Below are positions 35,905 to 45,664 of a stretch of 64,000 bases of DNA, piece after piece; within the stretch, counting starts at the first letter, position 1; each line of letters starts with the position of its first letter. Source of the DNA: Candidatus Babelota bacterium (GTDB taxonomy: Bacteria > Babelota > Babeliae > Babelales > Vermiphilaceae); the NCBI GenBank assembly GCA_029262615.1, contig JAJCZD010000005.1, forward strand, positions 1-64,000, given 5' to 3'. A program made the position numbers and the translations under genes. The notes below the pieces were generated by a model. The model was not told the origin of the DNA and ran no database searches. It saw nothing but the letters and a program-made list of their open reading frames with translations.

Positions 35905-37677
35905 ATGTCAAAAGAATTTATTCGCCCCAATCAATTTGCTCAAGTAGATATGGCGGCAGTTTCTGAACAAGAAAACCTAGAACTCGATAAAAAACAGCTT
36001 CAAGAACTTGAAGAGCTCTATTGTGAAATTTTCAATTTTGATACCAAAAAACCTATCAAAGGTACTATTGTTAAAGCCAACTCTGATGGTGTTTTGGTAG
36101 ATATCGGCTTTAAGTCCGATGGCCATATTCCTCGCTATGAATTTGGTCCTCATGAACTAAAATCATTCAAGGCTGGTGATGAGATTGAAGTCATAATTGA
36201 TGAGCTAGAAAGCATCGGCGGTAATGTTATTTTATCTTATGAAAAAGCAAAAGCACTTCGCGCTTGGGATAGAATTAGTAAACTATTTGAAGAAGTCAAA
36301 CCTGTAGAAGGTATTGTAACTCATAAAGTTAAGGGTGGCTTGAGTGTTGATATTGGTGTTCCGGCCTTTCTGCCTGGATCGCAAATTGACTTACAACGAG
36401 TAACCGATTTTGATCATTGGGTTGGACAAAAATTAACTGCTCATATTCTAAAAATTAACAAAAAACGTGGAAATGTCATTATTTCCCGCCGAAAACACCT
36501 TTCTGACCAACGTGCTGGCTTGCGCAAAGATATCCTAGATCAACTGGATGTAGCACAAGTTATCAAGGGAATGGTCAAAAACATTACCAATTACGGTGTA
36601 TTTATCGATATTGGTGGTGTAGATGGGCTACTTCACATCACAGACATGACCTGGGGTCGTATTTCTCACCCAAGTGAATTAGTAAAAATTGGTGACGCTA
36701 TCACCGTAAAAGTATTATCTTTTGACAAAGATAACGAAAAAATTTCTCTCGGATTAAAACAATTAAGTGATAATCCATGGGAAAAAATCGGTGAAACACT
36801 AAAAATTAGTGATAAAATTAAAGGGAAAATTTCAAGTATTACCGACTATGGTATGTTTATTGAAGTTATGCCTGGTATCGAAGGATTAGTCCATATTTCT
36901 GAAGTCTCTTGGACTGATCGCATCAATAATCTCGCTAATAAATATAAAATTGGCCAAGAAATTGAAGCACTTATCGTTTCTTTAGATACAGAAAATCGAC
37001 GTATGTCTTTGAGTATTAAGCAACTTGATAAAAATCCTTGGGAAAAGGTACATGAGCAATTTAAAGTTGGCCAAAAAGTCAACGGAGCTGTCAGCAACAT
37101 TACGGATTTTGGTATATTCGTTCAGCTAATGCCAGGGATTGATGGTTTAGTTCATGTCTCTGATCTTTCTTGGACCGAACATATTGAACATCCTAGCTCT
37201 GTATACAAAAAAGGTGATATGGTTGAAGCAATGATTCTGGGAATTGATCCTGAGAAGAAAAAAATCTCTCTTGGTGTAAAACAATTAGCAGAAGATCCTT
37301 GGGATAAAATCAATGAACAATATCCGGTAGGATCAATTATAGATGGTGAAGTTTCCAAAATTACTACTTTTGGAGCTTTTGTACGATTATCTTCCGGCAT
37401 TGAAGGGTTGGTCCATGCTTCAGATTTACCAAACCAAAAAATTGAAGATGTTTTGCAAGTAGGCCTTAAACGACAATTCCGTGTAATTAATGCAAACAAA
37501 GAAGAGCACAAGCTTGGCTTGAGTGTCAACCTTGAAGGCGAGATCTTTGCACCACGCCGAAAAGCTCGTGCTGATAAGCCAAAAATGGCATCTACACCAA
37601 AAGCAAAAAGCGCTTTCCAAGTGGCTATGGAAGAACATGCAGCTCGTAAATTAAAAGACACTGAAGAAGATAATTAA
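35905..37677 (+). CDS. rpsA: 30S ribosomal protein S1
   Basis: RNA-binding ribosomal protein that captures mRNA for initiation, 590 aa from the ATG at 35905. Six S1/OB-fold domains are visible; the last four carry the clear GxVxxITxYGxFIxLxxGIxGLVHxSD pattern (for example TDYGMFIEVMPGIEGLVHIS and TDFGIFVQLMPGIDGLVHVS), each followed by ISLGLKQL and NPWEKI-type linkers. A basic tail follows (RRKARADKPKMASTPKAK). Start choice: AAGGA lies 5 bases before this ATG, while the ATG at 35851 has no site and sits at the presumed transcript start. ndk follows 10 bases downstream. Confidence 0.95.
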   Translation: MSKEFIRPNQFAQVDMAAVSEQENLELDKKQLQELEELYCEIFNFDTKKPIKGTIVKANSDGVLVDIGFKSDGHIPRYEFGPHELKSFKAGDEIEVIIDELESIGGNVILSYEKAKALRAWDRISKLFEEVKPVEGIVTHKVKGGLSVDIGVPAFLPGSQIDLQRVTDFDHWVGQKLTAHILKINKKRGNVIISRRKHLSDQRAGLRKDILDQLDVAQVIKGMVKNITNYGVFIDIGGVDGLLHITDMTWGRISHPSELVKIGDAITVKVLSFDKDNEKISLGLKQLSDNPWEKIGETLKISDKIKGKISSITDYGMFIEVMPGIEGLVHISEVSWTDRINNLANKYKIGQEIEALIVSLDTENRRMSLSIKQLDKNPWEKVHEQFKVGQKVNGAVSNITDFGIFVQLMPGIDGLVHVSDLSWTEHIEHPSSVYKKGDMVEAMILGIDPEKKKISLGVKQLAEDPWDKINEQYPVGSIIDGEVSKITTFGAFVRLSSGIEGLVHASDLPNQKIEDVLQVGLKRQFRVINANKEEHKLGLSVNLEGEIFAPRRKARADKPKMASTPKAKSAFQVAMEEHAARKLKDTEEDN

Positions 37678-37687
37678 AGGTATTAAT

Positions 37688-38119
37688 GTGATTGAACAAA
37701 CATTTGCAATGATAAAACCGGATGCGATTATAGGAAAAAACACCGGTCGCATTTTAACTATGGTAGAAGACAGTGGTTTTGATATTCTGCGCATGCATAA
37801 AGTTATGCTTACCAAAGAAGGTGCAGAACGTTTTTATGCCGTGCATAAAGACAAACCATTTTTTAATGAGTTAGTTGAATTTGTAACTTCCGGACCAGTT
37901 CTGATCATGGTATTGGAAAAAGATAATGCCATTGCTGAATGGCGTAAACTAATGGGAGCAACTGACCCAGCCAAAGCTGACCAGGGCACCATCAGATCAT
38001 TATATGCTGAAAGCATCGGCAAAAACGCAGTGCATGGTTCAGACAGCAAAGAAACAGCACAAGAAGAGCTTAGCTTATTCTTTGCACCACCAGCACCTCC
38101 TCAGCAACAAGCAAAATAA
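37688..38119 (+). CDS. ndk: Nucleoside diphosphate kinase
   Basis: Transfers gamma-phosphate between NTPs and NDPs, 143 aa, full length. The phosphorylated His is His116 in NAVHGSDS, preceded by RSLYAESIGKN; TFAMIKPDA opens the protein as in all family members. The start is GTG, with AAAGG 7 bases upstream; an ATG two bases earlier is followed by a stop. It follows rpsA by 10 bases and ends before a strong terminator, so the two form an operon. The C-terminus has a small Pro/Gln-rich extension (APPAPPQQQAK). Confidence 0.97.
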   Translation: MIEQTFAMIKPDAIIGKNTGRILTMVEDSGFDILRMHKVMLTKEGAERFYAVHKDKPFFNELVEFVTSGPVLIMVLEKDNAIAEWRKLMGATDPAKADQGTIRSLYAESIGKNAVHGSDSKETAQEELSLFFAPPAPPQQQAK

Positions 38120-38132
38120 ATTTTGCAAAATT

Positions 38133-38164
38133 AAAAAAGGCCCGGGTTTTCCCGGGCCTTTTTA
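38133..38164 (+). terminator. Rho-independent terminator after rpsA-ndk
   Basis: GGCCCGGG, four-T loop, CCCGGGCC, followed by TTTTT: a perfect 8-base GC stem, flanked by A6 and T5, so it can act in both directions and also serve the convergent gene at 38174. Confidence 0.95.
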
Positions 38165-38173
38165 TTACTAATT

Positions 38174-38728
38174 TTAAGTTCCTGGAAAAACACCATATTT
38201 GGTTGCGTACCAAGCAATTCCTAATAACCCAATAGAAGTACTTAAAATATTAGCTACCAGTAAACACGTAAGTAATTTTTTCTTATTTATATCGCGGAAA
38301 AAAGCTAACCCAAAACTCATTTGTATTCCCGTATTAATCAAAACTGCAGCAAGAAATATAAATACTCCGTATACTATATTTAGCCAACTATTGAGGGTAA
38401 AAAAAGGAATAAGCTTAGCTGCTAGTTTCGCTGGAAGAATAAGTTGTACGATACCAAAAGTTAAAAATTCAAATACAACCAATGTTGCAGCTCCTAAAAG
38501 CATTGAGGACAAGTTCATTACAAAAACTGCGCCTAATTTATACACTATTGATGCATGTTTGGCCAAAAAATAAATACCTGCAAATACGATACAAAAATCC
38601 AGTAGAACCAAAGACCAACCAAATAGTGAAAAAATTCCTGTAAGTGTAACTATTGAGGGAATTATGATATTAGCTGATGTGTTTAAAACAAAAAATAATA
38701 ACGGAAATAATAATTTTTTGTGCTTCAT
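38174..38728 (-). CDS. Polytopic membrane protein, unknown
   Basis: Membrane protein of 184 aa with a signal-peptide-like start (KKLLFPLLFFVLNTSA) and four further hydrophobic segments (LTGIFSLFGWSLVLLDFCIVFAG and others). No motif recognised. It shares position, size and multi-span layout with the gene just upstream (38765); the two may be distant relatives. It ends 10 bases before the terminator shared with ndk. Probably the last gene of an efp-nusB-membrane protein run. Confidence 0.7.
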   Translation of the reverse strand: MKHKKLLFPLLFFVLNTSANIIIPSIVTLTGIFSLFGWSLVLLDFCIVFAGIYFLAKHASIVYKLGAVFVMNLSSMLLGAATLVVFEFLTFGIVQLILPAKLAAKLIPFFTLNSWLNIVYGVFIFLAAVLINTGIQMSFGLAFFRDINKKKLLTCLLVANILSTSIGLLGIAWYATKYGVFPGT

Positions 38729-38764
38729 TTTTTCTCATTTTTTATTTTTATTTTGCTTCTTCTC

Positions 38765-39265
38765 TTATACGTTCTTAGCTAAATTCATAAATAAGGATAA
38801 CATTCCTTCTGTTATGACAAGTTCTACAGAATACACAACCATCGATAAATAAAGAGCTCCAATGCAAAGCCATAATAATAACTTTGTTTTATCAACAGAA
38901 GGAAATAAATTAATGGCAACAATATATTGAATTGCAATAAAACTGAGAATGCAAGCACCAAACACAAAACATTTGTATAAAATATACTTTAAAAATATAA
39001 ACCCATTAAATTCGCTTAGAACATCATAATAATTAGCCGAAATAAAAAAATTTCTTGAGACAAAACTAATTATTCCTATTCCAATCAAGGCAGATAACAT
39101 CATAACAAAGGTAACCCACATATATTTGAAAGTAGTTACTTTGGGCCGTACTAACTTTGTTAATGCAAGCAATAAAATACTATATGGAACTAGAAAATAA
39201 AAACAAAAATAAATAATAAGCATGGATACAGTATCCATTCTTGATATTAATGTTATAAATTCCAT
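38765..39265 (-). CDS. Polytopic membrane protein, unknown
   Basis: Membrane protein of 166 aa with four hydrophobic segments (MLIIYFCFYFLVPYSILLLAL, YMWVTFVMMLSALIGIGIISF, CFVFGACILSFIAIQYIVAI, LWLCIGALYLSMVVYSVEL). No family recognised. AAAGGAGTAAG lies just before the ATG, and the gene starts 19 bases after nusB, so it belongs to the efp-nusB transcript. Confidence 0.7.
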   Translation of the reverse strand: MEFITLISRMDTVSMLIIYFCFYFLVPYSILLLALTKLVRPKVTTFKYMWVTFVMMLSALIGIGIISFVSRNFFISANYYDVLSEFNGFIFLKYILYKCFVFGACILSFIAIQYIVAINLFPSVDKTKLLLWLCIGALYLSMVVYSVELVITEGMLSLFMNLAKNV

Positions 39266-39284
39266 TACTTACTCCTTTTTATTT

Positions 39285-39755
39285 TTATTTTTCTTCTTCT
39301 CTCTTTTTTATTGCTTCATCCAAAATGCCGTTGATAAATTTGTACGCATCTCTCTCACCAAAGCACTTTGCTAGCTCAACTGCCTCATTGATAATAACCG
39401 TTGGCGGAGTATCAACATGATCCATTTCCCAAAGCGCAAACCGCAAGATCAACTTTGTTACCACTCCAAGCCTATCAAAACGCCAATTGTGCAACAATGG
39501 TTTAATCTGTTCATCAAGCTCATTTCGTTTTTTTATTATTTCCTCAACAGTATTTACTAATTTACTATCAAGAGGAATATCTAACTCAAAACCACGGTTG
39601 ATATTATCAACGATCGCTTGGACCGATTCATCATATTTGTATGATTCTGTTGCATATAAAATAATAAAAATTAAGGATCTAATAGTTCGCTGAGACATAT
39701 CATCGTAAGAAAGAATATGCTCATCACAAAAAAGTTGATCTTTGATCGAGCTCAT
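39285..39755 (-). CDS. nusB: Transcription antitermination factor NusB
   Basis: All-helical RNA-binding factor that, with NusE, promotes rRNA antitermination, 156 aa. Family signatures: [13 protein letters not shown] near the N-terminus, [25 protein letters not shown], and the strongly conserved [29 protein letters not shown]. The ATG at 39755 has AGGTGG 7 bases upstream; this gives about 20 extra residues (to DDMSQRT) compared with the shortest NusB. It follows efp by 11 bases, a common bacterial pairing. Confidence 0.95.
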   Translation of the reverse strand: MSSIKDQLFCDEHILSYDDMSQRTIRSLIFIILYATESYKYDESVQAIVDNINRGFELDIPLDSKLVNTVEEIIKKRNELDEQIKPLLHNWRFDRLGVVTKLILRFALWEMDHVDTPPTVIINEAVELAKCFGERDAYKFINGILDEAIKKREEEK

Positions 39756-39766
39756 TATAATCCCAC

Positions 39767-40336
39767 CTATACTCGTTCGATATATTTATCATCTCGGGTA
39801 TCAACTTTTACCGCTTGGCCTTCTTCTACAAATAGTGGAACAGATAGAACCAAACCAGTCTCCAGGGTTGCAGGCTTTGTTGCGCCACCTTGGGCTGTAT
39901 CACCTCGGACACCAGGTTGGGTCTGGGTCACTGTTAAATTCATAAACATTGGTGGGCTCACCCTAATTGGTTTACCTTGAAAATATAGAATTGAATAAGC
40001 TTCTTGTTCTTTTAAGTACTTATTTAATACTTCATCAAGCTGTTCTTTGTTAAAAGCAACTTGATCATACGTATCTTGATCCATAAAATTATACAATCCA
40101 TTATCCTCATAAAGGTATTGCATATCTTTATATTCAAGGTCAGGATCTTTGAACTTTTCTCCAGATCGAAAGGTCTCTTCTCGTATCAGGCCAGTGATCA
40201 TATTTTTCATTTTAGTACGAACAAACGCACCACCTTTGCCCGGTTTTACATGGGTGAAACTTAAGACCATATATGGTTCATCACGAAACAGAATTTTTAC
40301 CCCTTTTTTAAAATCTGATGTTGAGATCACAATCAA
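39767..40336 (-). CDS. efp: Elongation factor P
   Basis: Translation factor that rescues ribosomes stalled at proline runs, 189 aa, three OB-type domains. The tip Lys that may be modified lies in [12 protein letters not shown] at residues ~31-42. C-terminal [16 protein letters not shown] and [19 protein letters not shown] are signature EF-P stretches. The first gene of the efp-nusB operon, its ribosome site is AAAGGAATTG before the ATG. Confidence 0.97.
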   Translation of the reverse strand: MIVISTSDFKKGVKILFRDEPYMVLSFTHVKPGKGGAFVRTKMKNMITGLIREETFRSGEKFKDPDLEYKDMQYLYEDNGLYNFMDQDTYDQVAFNKEQLDEVLNKYLKEQEAYSILYFQGKPIRVSPPMFMNLTVTQTQPGVRGDTAQGGATKPATLETGLVLSVPLFVEEGQAVKVDTRDDKYIERV

Positions 40337-40435
40337 TTCCTTTCAAAAAGCCCATATACAAGAATAAACAACCATACTTTAAGTATAAAAAAGATCTTCA
40401 AAAAAGCAATTTCTGCCTATAAAATACATATAATA

Positions 40436-40463
40436 TTGACACATCAAAATAATTTTATACAAT
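40436..40463 (+). promoter_or_regulatory. Sigma70-type promoter for the secreted protein at 40503
   Basis: TTGACA (40436-40441), 16-base spacer, TACAAT (40458-40463), 40 bases before the ATG. The -35 is a perfect match. Confidence 0.7.
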
Positions 40464-40502
40464 TGGTATTATTAATAAATTAATTTTAATTGAGAATCAC
40501 AA

Positions 40503-40850
40503 ATGAAAATGTTTACTCTTTGTTTTGTTGTAATTTCGATTCCTCTTTTTGCAATGGATTCAGAAAATAGTAGCTTGGTAGAAGAAATACAAAAAATATT
40601 CAACCAATACAAAGAAGAAGAACCAGAATTACTTAAAAAATATAGTAAAGCAGTTATTGAATGCCAAAGAACACCGAGCCCTGATAATAGATCTCATTTA
40701 AACAAGATCAAAGAAAGAATAGATTCCCCAAAAACAAAAATAAGAAAACATTTGCAACATCCACATTCTGAATACTTTGATCCTTCAAAAATTGAACAAT
40801 CTGCATTTAAAAGGATTGCGCCTCATATTGTCAGAAAAAAGGATTCTTAA
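40503..40850 (+). CDS. Small secreted protein, unknown
   Basis: Exported protein of 115 aa. Signal peptide MKMFTLCFVVISIPLFA, cleaved before MDSENSS. The mature part is polar and helical (LVEEIQKIFNQYKEEEPELLKK), then basic with PKTKIRKHLQHPHSEYFDPS. No family recognised. A strong promoter of its own lies upstream. Confidence 0.7.
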   Translation: MKMFTLCFVVISIPLFAMDSENSSLVEEIQKIFNQYKEEEPELLKKYSKAVIECQRTPSPDNRSHLNKIKERIDSPKTKIRKHLQHPHSEYFDPSKIEQSAFKRIAPHIVRKKDS

Positions 40851-40861
40851 CAAATTCACTT

Positions 40862-40889
40862 TTGACAAAAACAAAACAATTCGTAAACT
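40862..40889 (+). promoter_or_regulatory. Sigma70-type promoter for the secreted protein at 40921
   Basis: Perfect TTGACA (40862-40867), 16-base spacer, TAAACT (40884-40889). An alternative -10, TATACA, is 21 bases away, too far for normal spacing. Confidence 0.5.
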
Positions 40890-40920
40890 ATACAAAAACA
40901 TTATTAATTAGGGACTTTTT

Positions 40921-41199
40921 ATGAAAAAGTATACAATAATTTTAGGTTTAACAATTTGTGGATTACAAGCAATGTATCCTGGTAGGGGGTATGATGGGGC
41001 CAGAACACCCTCACCTGTTTTAACGCAATCTGCTCAAGTAGTTGATTTTTCTGCAGGCAACGGTGGTTTTTGGGGAGAATTTGCACCAGAGTATCTTAAA
41101 CAACTAGCCATTAAAAATGCGCATGACAAAGCAAAGAAACCTTCACATAGAAATTGTGCTTGTATTGCTATTCTAAATAAGAAAAAAGAAAGTGATTAA
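40921..41199 (+). CDS. Small secreted protein, unknown
   Basis: Exported protein of 92 aa. Signal peptide MKKYTIILGLTICGLQA, cleaved before MYPGRGYDG. The mature 75 residues are Gly/Pro-rich at first, then GGFWGEFAPEYLKQLAIKNA and a Cys-containing end (HRNCACIAILNKKK). No family recognised. TTAGGGA precedes the ATG; it has its own promoter. Confidence 0.65.
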   Translation: MKKYTIILGLTICGLQAMYPGRGYDGARTPSPVLTQSAQVVDFSAGNGGFWGEFAPEYLKQLAIKNAHDKAKKPSHRNCACIAILNKKKESD

Positions 41200-41248
41200 A
41201 CTTATTCATTTGATTGTATACTAAAGTTCTATTTACGAAGGAACAAGT

Positions 41249-42484
41249 ATGAATCAATTACAAAAAACAGATCCTGAAATTTACACGATAATTGAACAAG
41301 AAAAAAAACGACAACAAAAACAGATTAATCTCATAGCATCAGAAAACTATGCCTCAAAAGCAATTCTTGAGGCTACCGGCTCGGTTCTGACCAATAAATA
41401 TGCTGAGGGTTATCCTGGTAAGCGTTATTATGCTGGATGTGAGCATGTTGATTCGGCAGAACAGTTGGCAATTGAGCGATGTAAAAAATTATTTAGTGTC
41501 CATCATGCAAATGTGCAACCCCACTCAGGATCACAAGCAAACATGGGAGTAATGTTTGCCGCGCTTAAACCAGGTGATACAATCCTTGGTATGAGCCTTG
41601 CAGAGGGTGGCCATTTAACCCACGGCCATCCAATCAACTTTTCTGGTGTTTTTTATAACAATGTGCAATACAAAGTCCATCCAGAAACCAATATGCTTGA
41701 TTATGATGAGATTGAAAAAATTGCTCTTGAGTGTAAGCCAAAATTAATCATTGCTGGCGCGTCTGCTTATTCCCGCATTATCGATTTTGAAAAATTTGCA
41801 TACATTGCTAAAAAAGTTAAGGCCCTGTTACTTGCTGATATTGCACACATTGCCGGTTTGATTGCGGCAAACATGCACCCAACCCCTGTCGGCCATGCTG
41901 ATTTTATCACCAGTACAACGCACAAAACATTGCGCGGTCCACGTGGTGGTTTGATTATGTGCAGAAAAGAATGGGCAGAAAAAATTGATAAGGCAATTAT
42001 GCCTGGAATTCAAGGTGGCCCTTTTATGAATGTAATTGCAGCAAAAGCAGTTTGCTTTAAGGAAGCTTTACAACCTAATTTCAAAGAATATCAACAGCAA
42101 ATTATTAAAAATGCTAAAGTCATGGCACAAGAGTTTATTGCTCTTGGCTATGATATTGTTACCGGTGGTACTGACAATCATTTATTTATTGTAGATCTCC
42201 GAACAAAAAATATAAACGGCAGATTGGCAGAGCAAATATTAGAAAAAGTTGGTATAACGGTTAGTAGAAGCTGTATTCCATTTGATCCACAAAAACCATG
42301 GATCACCAGCGGCATTCGCATTGGCACACCTGCAATCACTACCCGTGGTATGCAAGAAGAACAAGCAAAAGAGATTGTCAGATTAATCGATGAAGCCTTG
42401 CAAAGCCATGACAACGAGAAAACATTACATTCTGTAACACTAAAAATTACTAAATTAGCTAAAAAACATCCTATTTATTGCTAA
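41249..42484 (+). CDS. glyA: Serine hydroxymethyltransferase
   Basis: PLP enzyme converting serine and tetrahydrofolate to glycine and methylene-THF, 411 aa, full length. [20 protein letters not shown] and [21 protein letters not shown] at the N-terminus, the PLP Lys in [14 protein letters not shown] near residue 227, and [15 protein letters not shown] near the C-terminus are diagnostic. GAAGGA lies 7 bases before the ATG; TATACT at 41217-41222 is the likely -10 box. It supplies one-carbon units, also needed by purine synthesis. Confidence 0.98.
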   Translation: MNQLQKTDPEIYTIIEQEKKRQQKQINLIASENYASKAILEATGSVLTNKYAEGYPGKRYYAGCEHVDSAEQLAIERCKKLFSVHHANVQPHSGSQANMGVMFAALKPGDTILGMSLAEGGHLTHGHPINFSGVFYNNVQYKVHPETNMLDYDEIEKIALECKPKLIIAGASAYSRIIDFEKFAYIAKKVKALLLADIAHIAGLIAANMHPTPVGHADFITSTTHKTLRGPRGGLIMCRKEWAEKIDKAIMPGIQGGPFMNVIAAKAVCFKEALQPNFKEYQQQIIKNAKVMAQEFIALGYDIVTGGTDNHLFIVDLRTKNINGRLAEQILEKVGITVSRSCIPFDPQKPWITSGIRIGTPAITTRGMQEEQAKEIVRLIDEALQSHDNEKTLHSVTLKITKLAKKHPIYC

Positions 42485-42560
42485 TCCACTTGACAGCTTA
42501 TAAACTTCAATAGAAAATAAAAAAGCATTATATTCGATTTTAATTTTGTTTTAGGGATTT

Positions 42561-43697
42561 ATGAAAAGAATATTTTTCTCTTTCTGCCTTAGTATTCTAT
42601 GCATGAGTACAATCATATCATCCCTGCAGGCAATGCAATGGGGAGGGGAAGAGATTGAAGAAGTAATTACAAAAATAGTAATCAATGGTGAGAAATTTGA
42701 TGGAAAGGCCTATAAGCTTTTTTGGGGTTTAGGGCTTATCAGTGCTGATCTATGGTGGAAAACTAGTTTTAACCCACAATATTTTGGCCGTTTTTTAGTT
42801 AATGATATCGGACAATCCTTAGTTGCCTCTGGCATAGAAAAATCTTTTAAAGATCCTTATTGCCCTATTCAATGGATAAAAAGCACTTCAGGACTGGCAC
42901 TTATGTCTACAGCCAGGAAAAAAATTGATGTTAGTATTACATATGATGTTACTCGCTCAATTGCAACAAATAAGACTGCTGATTTTGTTAGAAACTCACT
43001 GATACAAGCATTATTTGCAAAAGATCTAGAGGAAAAATTACCGGGAAAAGAAGAGGCTCTTTGGGGTCTTGGCTATGCAACTGCTGCGCTATTGCTCAGT
43101 AGTGAGCGTGAAATACGTACTATAAAACCAACTTTACCAAATTTATTTTATTGGTTGATGGGATGTAAATGTTGGATTGAGTATGATGCAATGAGAGGTC
43201 AATTTTTATCCCCCAATACAATTCGCCAATTAGATCTACGATTCGGTGTTTCTAATAGACCTATTAGAATATATCGTAAAACACTTACAAAATTAAAAGA
43301 AGAAGCCGACAAAAATAAAGGTTGGAATCAAAGATTTTTTATTAGGGGCTTACAGGCAATCAAAGATAGAATTGTAGATCCATTAGATAATATTAAAAGA
43401 AAATTGGAATTACGCCAAAAACTTCGTAATTCACTATTTAATACATTAGTCCAAAATCATGACGATGAACTTCCTGATGAGATAAAAGTTACTATTTGCG
43501 ACAGTCTATATCCTCGACCCCAAGATACCGATATTATCCCAGTGCTGCCTTCTGAAATGATTAGTATTATTTTACCAGCATTAAAATCACAAAATTGGCA
43601 AGCACTTACAAATCATACAACTCTAGGAAACACCGTTCCAATTGAAGTTGCAGGACAAACAAAAAATATTCCCTCAAAACTGTTATTAGGAAATTAG
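42561..43697 (+). CDS. Secreted protein, unknown
   Basis: Exported protein of 378 aa. A long signal peptide ends in SSLQA before MQWGGEE. The mature part is largely helical, with several hydrophobic stretches in the first half (LFWGLGLISADLWW, WGLGYATAALLLSS). Near the C-terminus, ELPDEIKVTICDSL and LPSEMISIILPALKSQNW faintly resemble F-box starts, but the match is too weak to call. TAGGGA precedes the ATG. TTGACA at 42490 may be the -35 of its promoter. No family recognised. Confidence 0.65.
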   Translation: MKRIFFSFCLSILCMSTIISSLQAMQWGGEEIEEVITKIVINGEKFDGKAYKLFWGLGLISADLWWKTSFNPQYFGRFLVNDIGQSLVASGIEKSFKDPYCPIQWIKSTSGLALMSTARKKIDVSITYDVTRSIATNKTADFVRNSLIQALFAKDLEEKLPGKEEALWGLGYATAALLLSSEREIRTIKPTLPNLFYWLMGCKCWIEYDAMRGQFLSPNTIRQLDLRFGVSNRPIRIYRKTLTKLKEEADKNKGWNQRFFIRGLQAIKDRIVDPLDNIKRKLELRQKLRNSLFNTLVQNHDDELPDEIKVTICDSLYPRPQDTDIIPVLPSEMISIILPALKSQNWQALTNHTTLGNTVPIEVAGQTKNIPSKLLLGN

Positions 43698-43758
43698 CTA
43701 AAAAGATGTAAATAAAAGCACTGAAGAAAAAAACAGGAAGTATGCTAATCTTGAGCAC

Positions 43759-44723
43759 ATGAGCAGTGCAAGAAAAAGATTAGTTTTAACCATACTTATT
43801 TGCATACACACCCAATGTATGAATCCTATGCGTAAACTATTGCTACGTTCAACAACAATAGGATGCTCAAGTTTTTATTATTTACTTACTGCGGGCCCTT
43901 CAGCATTAATTTATCTTTCTTTATCTCTGAGTAATGCTGATGATTATGTAAAAAAATTAAAAGAACCTTCCGAGCTTGAGAAACAATTTGTCCATGAGCA
44001 ATTACAAAATGCAGGTGTTTTGAACCATCATTTATTGAGTGTTAAAATTGACCCCGAATCAGGGTATGGAGTTCATTCCCTTTACCATCTGATTTCAATT
44101 GATCCATATGTAACAGAGCCGAATCCAAACAATTTGCTTTCTCCAGTTGGTTTGGTAGAAATCGTCTTCATAGTCTCCTTAAAGAGCAAAAGCGATTGCA
44201 AAGCCCAGGTTTTTTTTCTTTATTATTAGGGCATCCAAAAAAATATCTTGCAATGATTCAACGTAAAATCAATCAACACAAAGCAATCCTGCAACATGAG
44301 GCAGCTCATTTGAAAAATCATGATTCTGAACGCCTTCTTGCTGCATGTAGTGCTATTCCTGTTATTACTCATCTAATATTTAGAAAAGTAAACAATTTTT
44401 TTACACAATCTTCATTCATGAAGCAATTTCTAAAAATTCCTGGTGGCATTGGACTCATCTTAGCCAATGTTGCCATTTTCCAAGCATATAAACGACACAG
44501 AGAATACAAAGCTGATGAAGGAATTCAGGATAATTTACTCAAAGTATTCAATGTTTTTCTAAAGAATCATGCAAATGAAATGAATGGGGTAACAAAATTA
44601 AGGACACCACTAGAAAAAAGACTTTTTCATATATTTCTTAATAGTCATCCTTGGCCTGTAGACCGAGTCAAAAGAATTGAAAAACGTATTAGAAAGTTAA
44701 AAATAGAACAAGAATTGAGTTAG
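43759..44723 (+). pseudogene. Frameshifted M48-family metallopeptidase
   Basis: Two frames make one protein. Frame one (43759-44229) has the signal-like start (LVLTILICIHTQC before MNPM) and reads to LLSPVGLVEI, then runs off into nonsense. Frame two takes over near 44150 as GRNRLHSLLKEQKRLQSPGFF and carries the zinc motif QHEAAHLKNHD, the third ligand in EYKADEGI, and ends at 44723. A one-base change around 44120-44158 would restore a single ~320-residue peptidase. It is related to the intact M48 gene at 1491. Either a recent pseudogene or a sequence error. The end overlaps the convergent ankyrin gene. Confidence 0.82.
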
Positions 44724-45520
44724 TCAGATTTGCTTTTTTGGCGGTCCCAAATCTTTAGAAATAATTGTGCTTGTTTTGTCGCAACAGTTCGTGGCGCTTT
44801 CTTTTCATTATTATGCAGTCTCAAATCTGCTCCATGTTGCAAAAGAGATTTAATAATATTTTTACTATCACCACTGGATTCATATTCCCTCAGCGCGATA
44901 TGCAACGGCGTATCACCATCCTTATTTGGTTTATTCACTTTTATTTCATTAGAGTTCAGTAAAACAGTAACACACGGAAAAGATTTTGTGCGAACTGCTT
45001 CATGCAATGGAGCTTCGCCCTCATCATTTTGCAAATTTACATCAGCACCTGCCTTACATAATAAATCTGTAATGAAAGCATCTTTTTGAAAAACTGCTAA
45101 AAATAAAGTGGTACAGCCTTCTTTATCTCGTGCATCAATTGCCGGGTCATGCGTAAGAAGATAGCCTACTATCTGCTCAAAGCCTTCTTCGGCTGCAATG
45201 TGTAGTGGGGTTTGGTTAAGACAGAACTCATATCTGATGTTGACAGATGTTTCTCTTATGGCCTCTTTTACCAAATCTAAATCACCTGACTTGCAACCCA
45301 TAAATAATAATCTTTTATCAGACCTATTATTAATCTTACATCTTTTTAACGGTTTTCTTTTTGAGCTTGGTTCTTCTTGAACAACAAATTTTTCATCGGC
45401 GCCCAAAACAATCATGGGGTACACACGGCCTTTGGGATCGGTATATGATTTTTCTTCTTTAACCATTGCAAAGTTAGCTAAAAAACCCATTAAAATGAGT
45501 AAAGATAAATATCTCTTCAC
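44720..45520 (-). CDS. Secreted ankyrin-repeat protein
   Basis: Exported protein of 266 aa. Signal peptide (YLSLLILMGFLANFA) cleaved before MVKEEK. After a ~65-residue N-terminal part come about five ankyrin repeats: RLLFMGCKSGDLDLVKEAI, TPLHIAAEEGFEQIVGYLL, TTLFLAVFQKDAFITDLLCK, APLHEAVRTKSFPCVTVLL, TPLHIALREYE...IIKSLLQHGADLR. The start is GTG, with AGGAG 9 bases upstream. Not closely related to the uvrB-linked array, as the repeats are much closer to consensus. Confidence 0.88.
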   Translation of the reverse strand: MKRYLSLLILMGFLANFAMVKEEKSYTDPKGRVYPMIVLGADEKFVVQEEPSSKRKPLKRCKINNRSDKRLLFMGCKSGDLDLVKEAIRETSVNIRYEFCLNQTPLHIAAEEGFEQIVGYLLTHDPAIDARDKEGCTTLFLAVFQKDAFITDLLCKAGADVNLQNDEGEAPLHEAVRTKSFPCVTVLLNSNEIKVNKPNKDGDTPLHIALREYESSGDSKNIIKSLLQHGADLRLHNNEKKAPRTVATKQAQLFLKIWDRQKSKSD

Positions 45521-45645
45521 GGTATAAAGCTCCTATAAATCTATTATTTTCAATTATGGTTAAATATTTAAAAAAGGCAATAAAGAATGTTTAAGAATGC
45601 TTTTCTATATTTTGCAAGTAGAAATTATTACTAAATATGTGCTTA

Positions 45646-45654
45646 TGCTATACT
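45646..45654 (+). promoter_or_regulatory. Extended -10 promoter for the flippase gene
   Basis: TGCTATACT, an extended -10 box, ends only 10 bases before the ATG at 45665, so the transcript would start about 4 bases before the start codon. No ribosome site is present, which fits a leaderless message. Confidence 0.5.
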
Positions 45655-45664
45655 CATAAACACT

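Noticed and set aside
37152-37661. Long minus-strand open frame (169 codons) opposite rpsA
   Set aside because: Lies entirely antisense to the S1 domains, has no ribosome site and no recognisable motif; a shadow of the codon bias of rpsA.
38120-38132. Small hairpin ATTTTGCAAAAT as a regulatory element
   Set aside because: Too short and AT-rich; the strong terminator just after it explains the region.
38199-38573. Plus-strand open frame of 124 codons
   Set aside because: Antisense to the membrane protein at 38174, which has a good start and hydrophobic segments; the plus frame has neither.
42561-43697. F-box domain in the secreted protein at 42561
   Set aside because: LPDEIKVTICDSL and LPSEMISIIL only resemble the first F-box residues; the rest of the motif is not there.
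44730-45089. Plus-strand open frame of 119 codons
   Set aside because: Antisense to clear ankyrin repeats on the minus strand.
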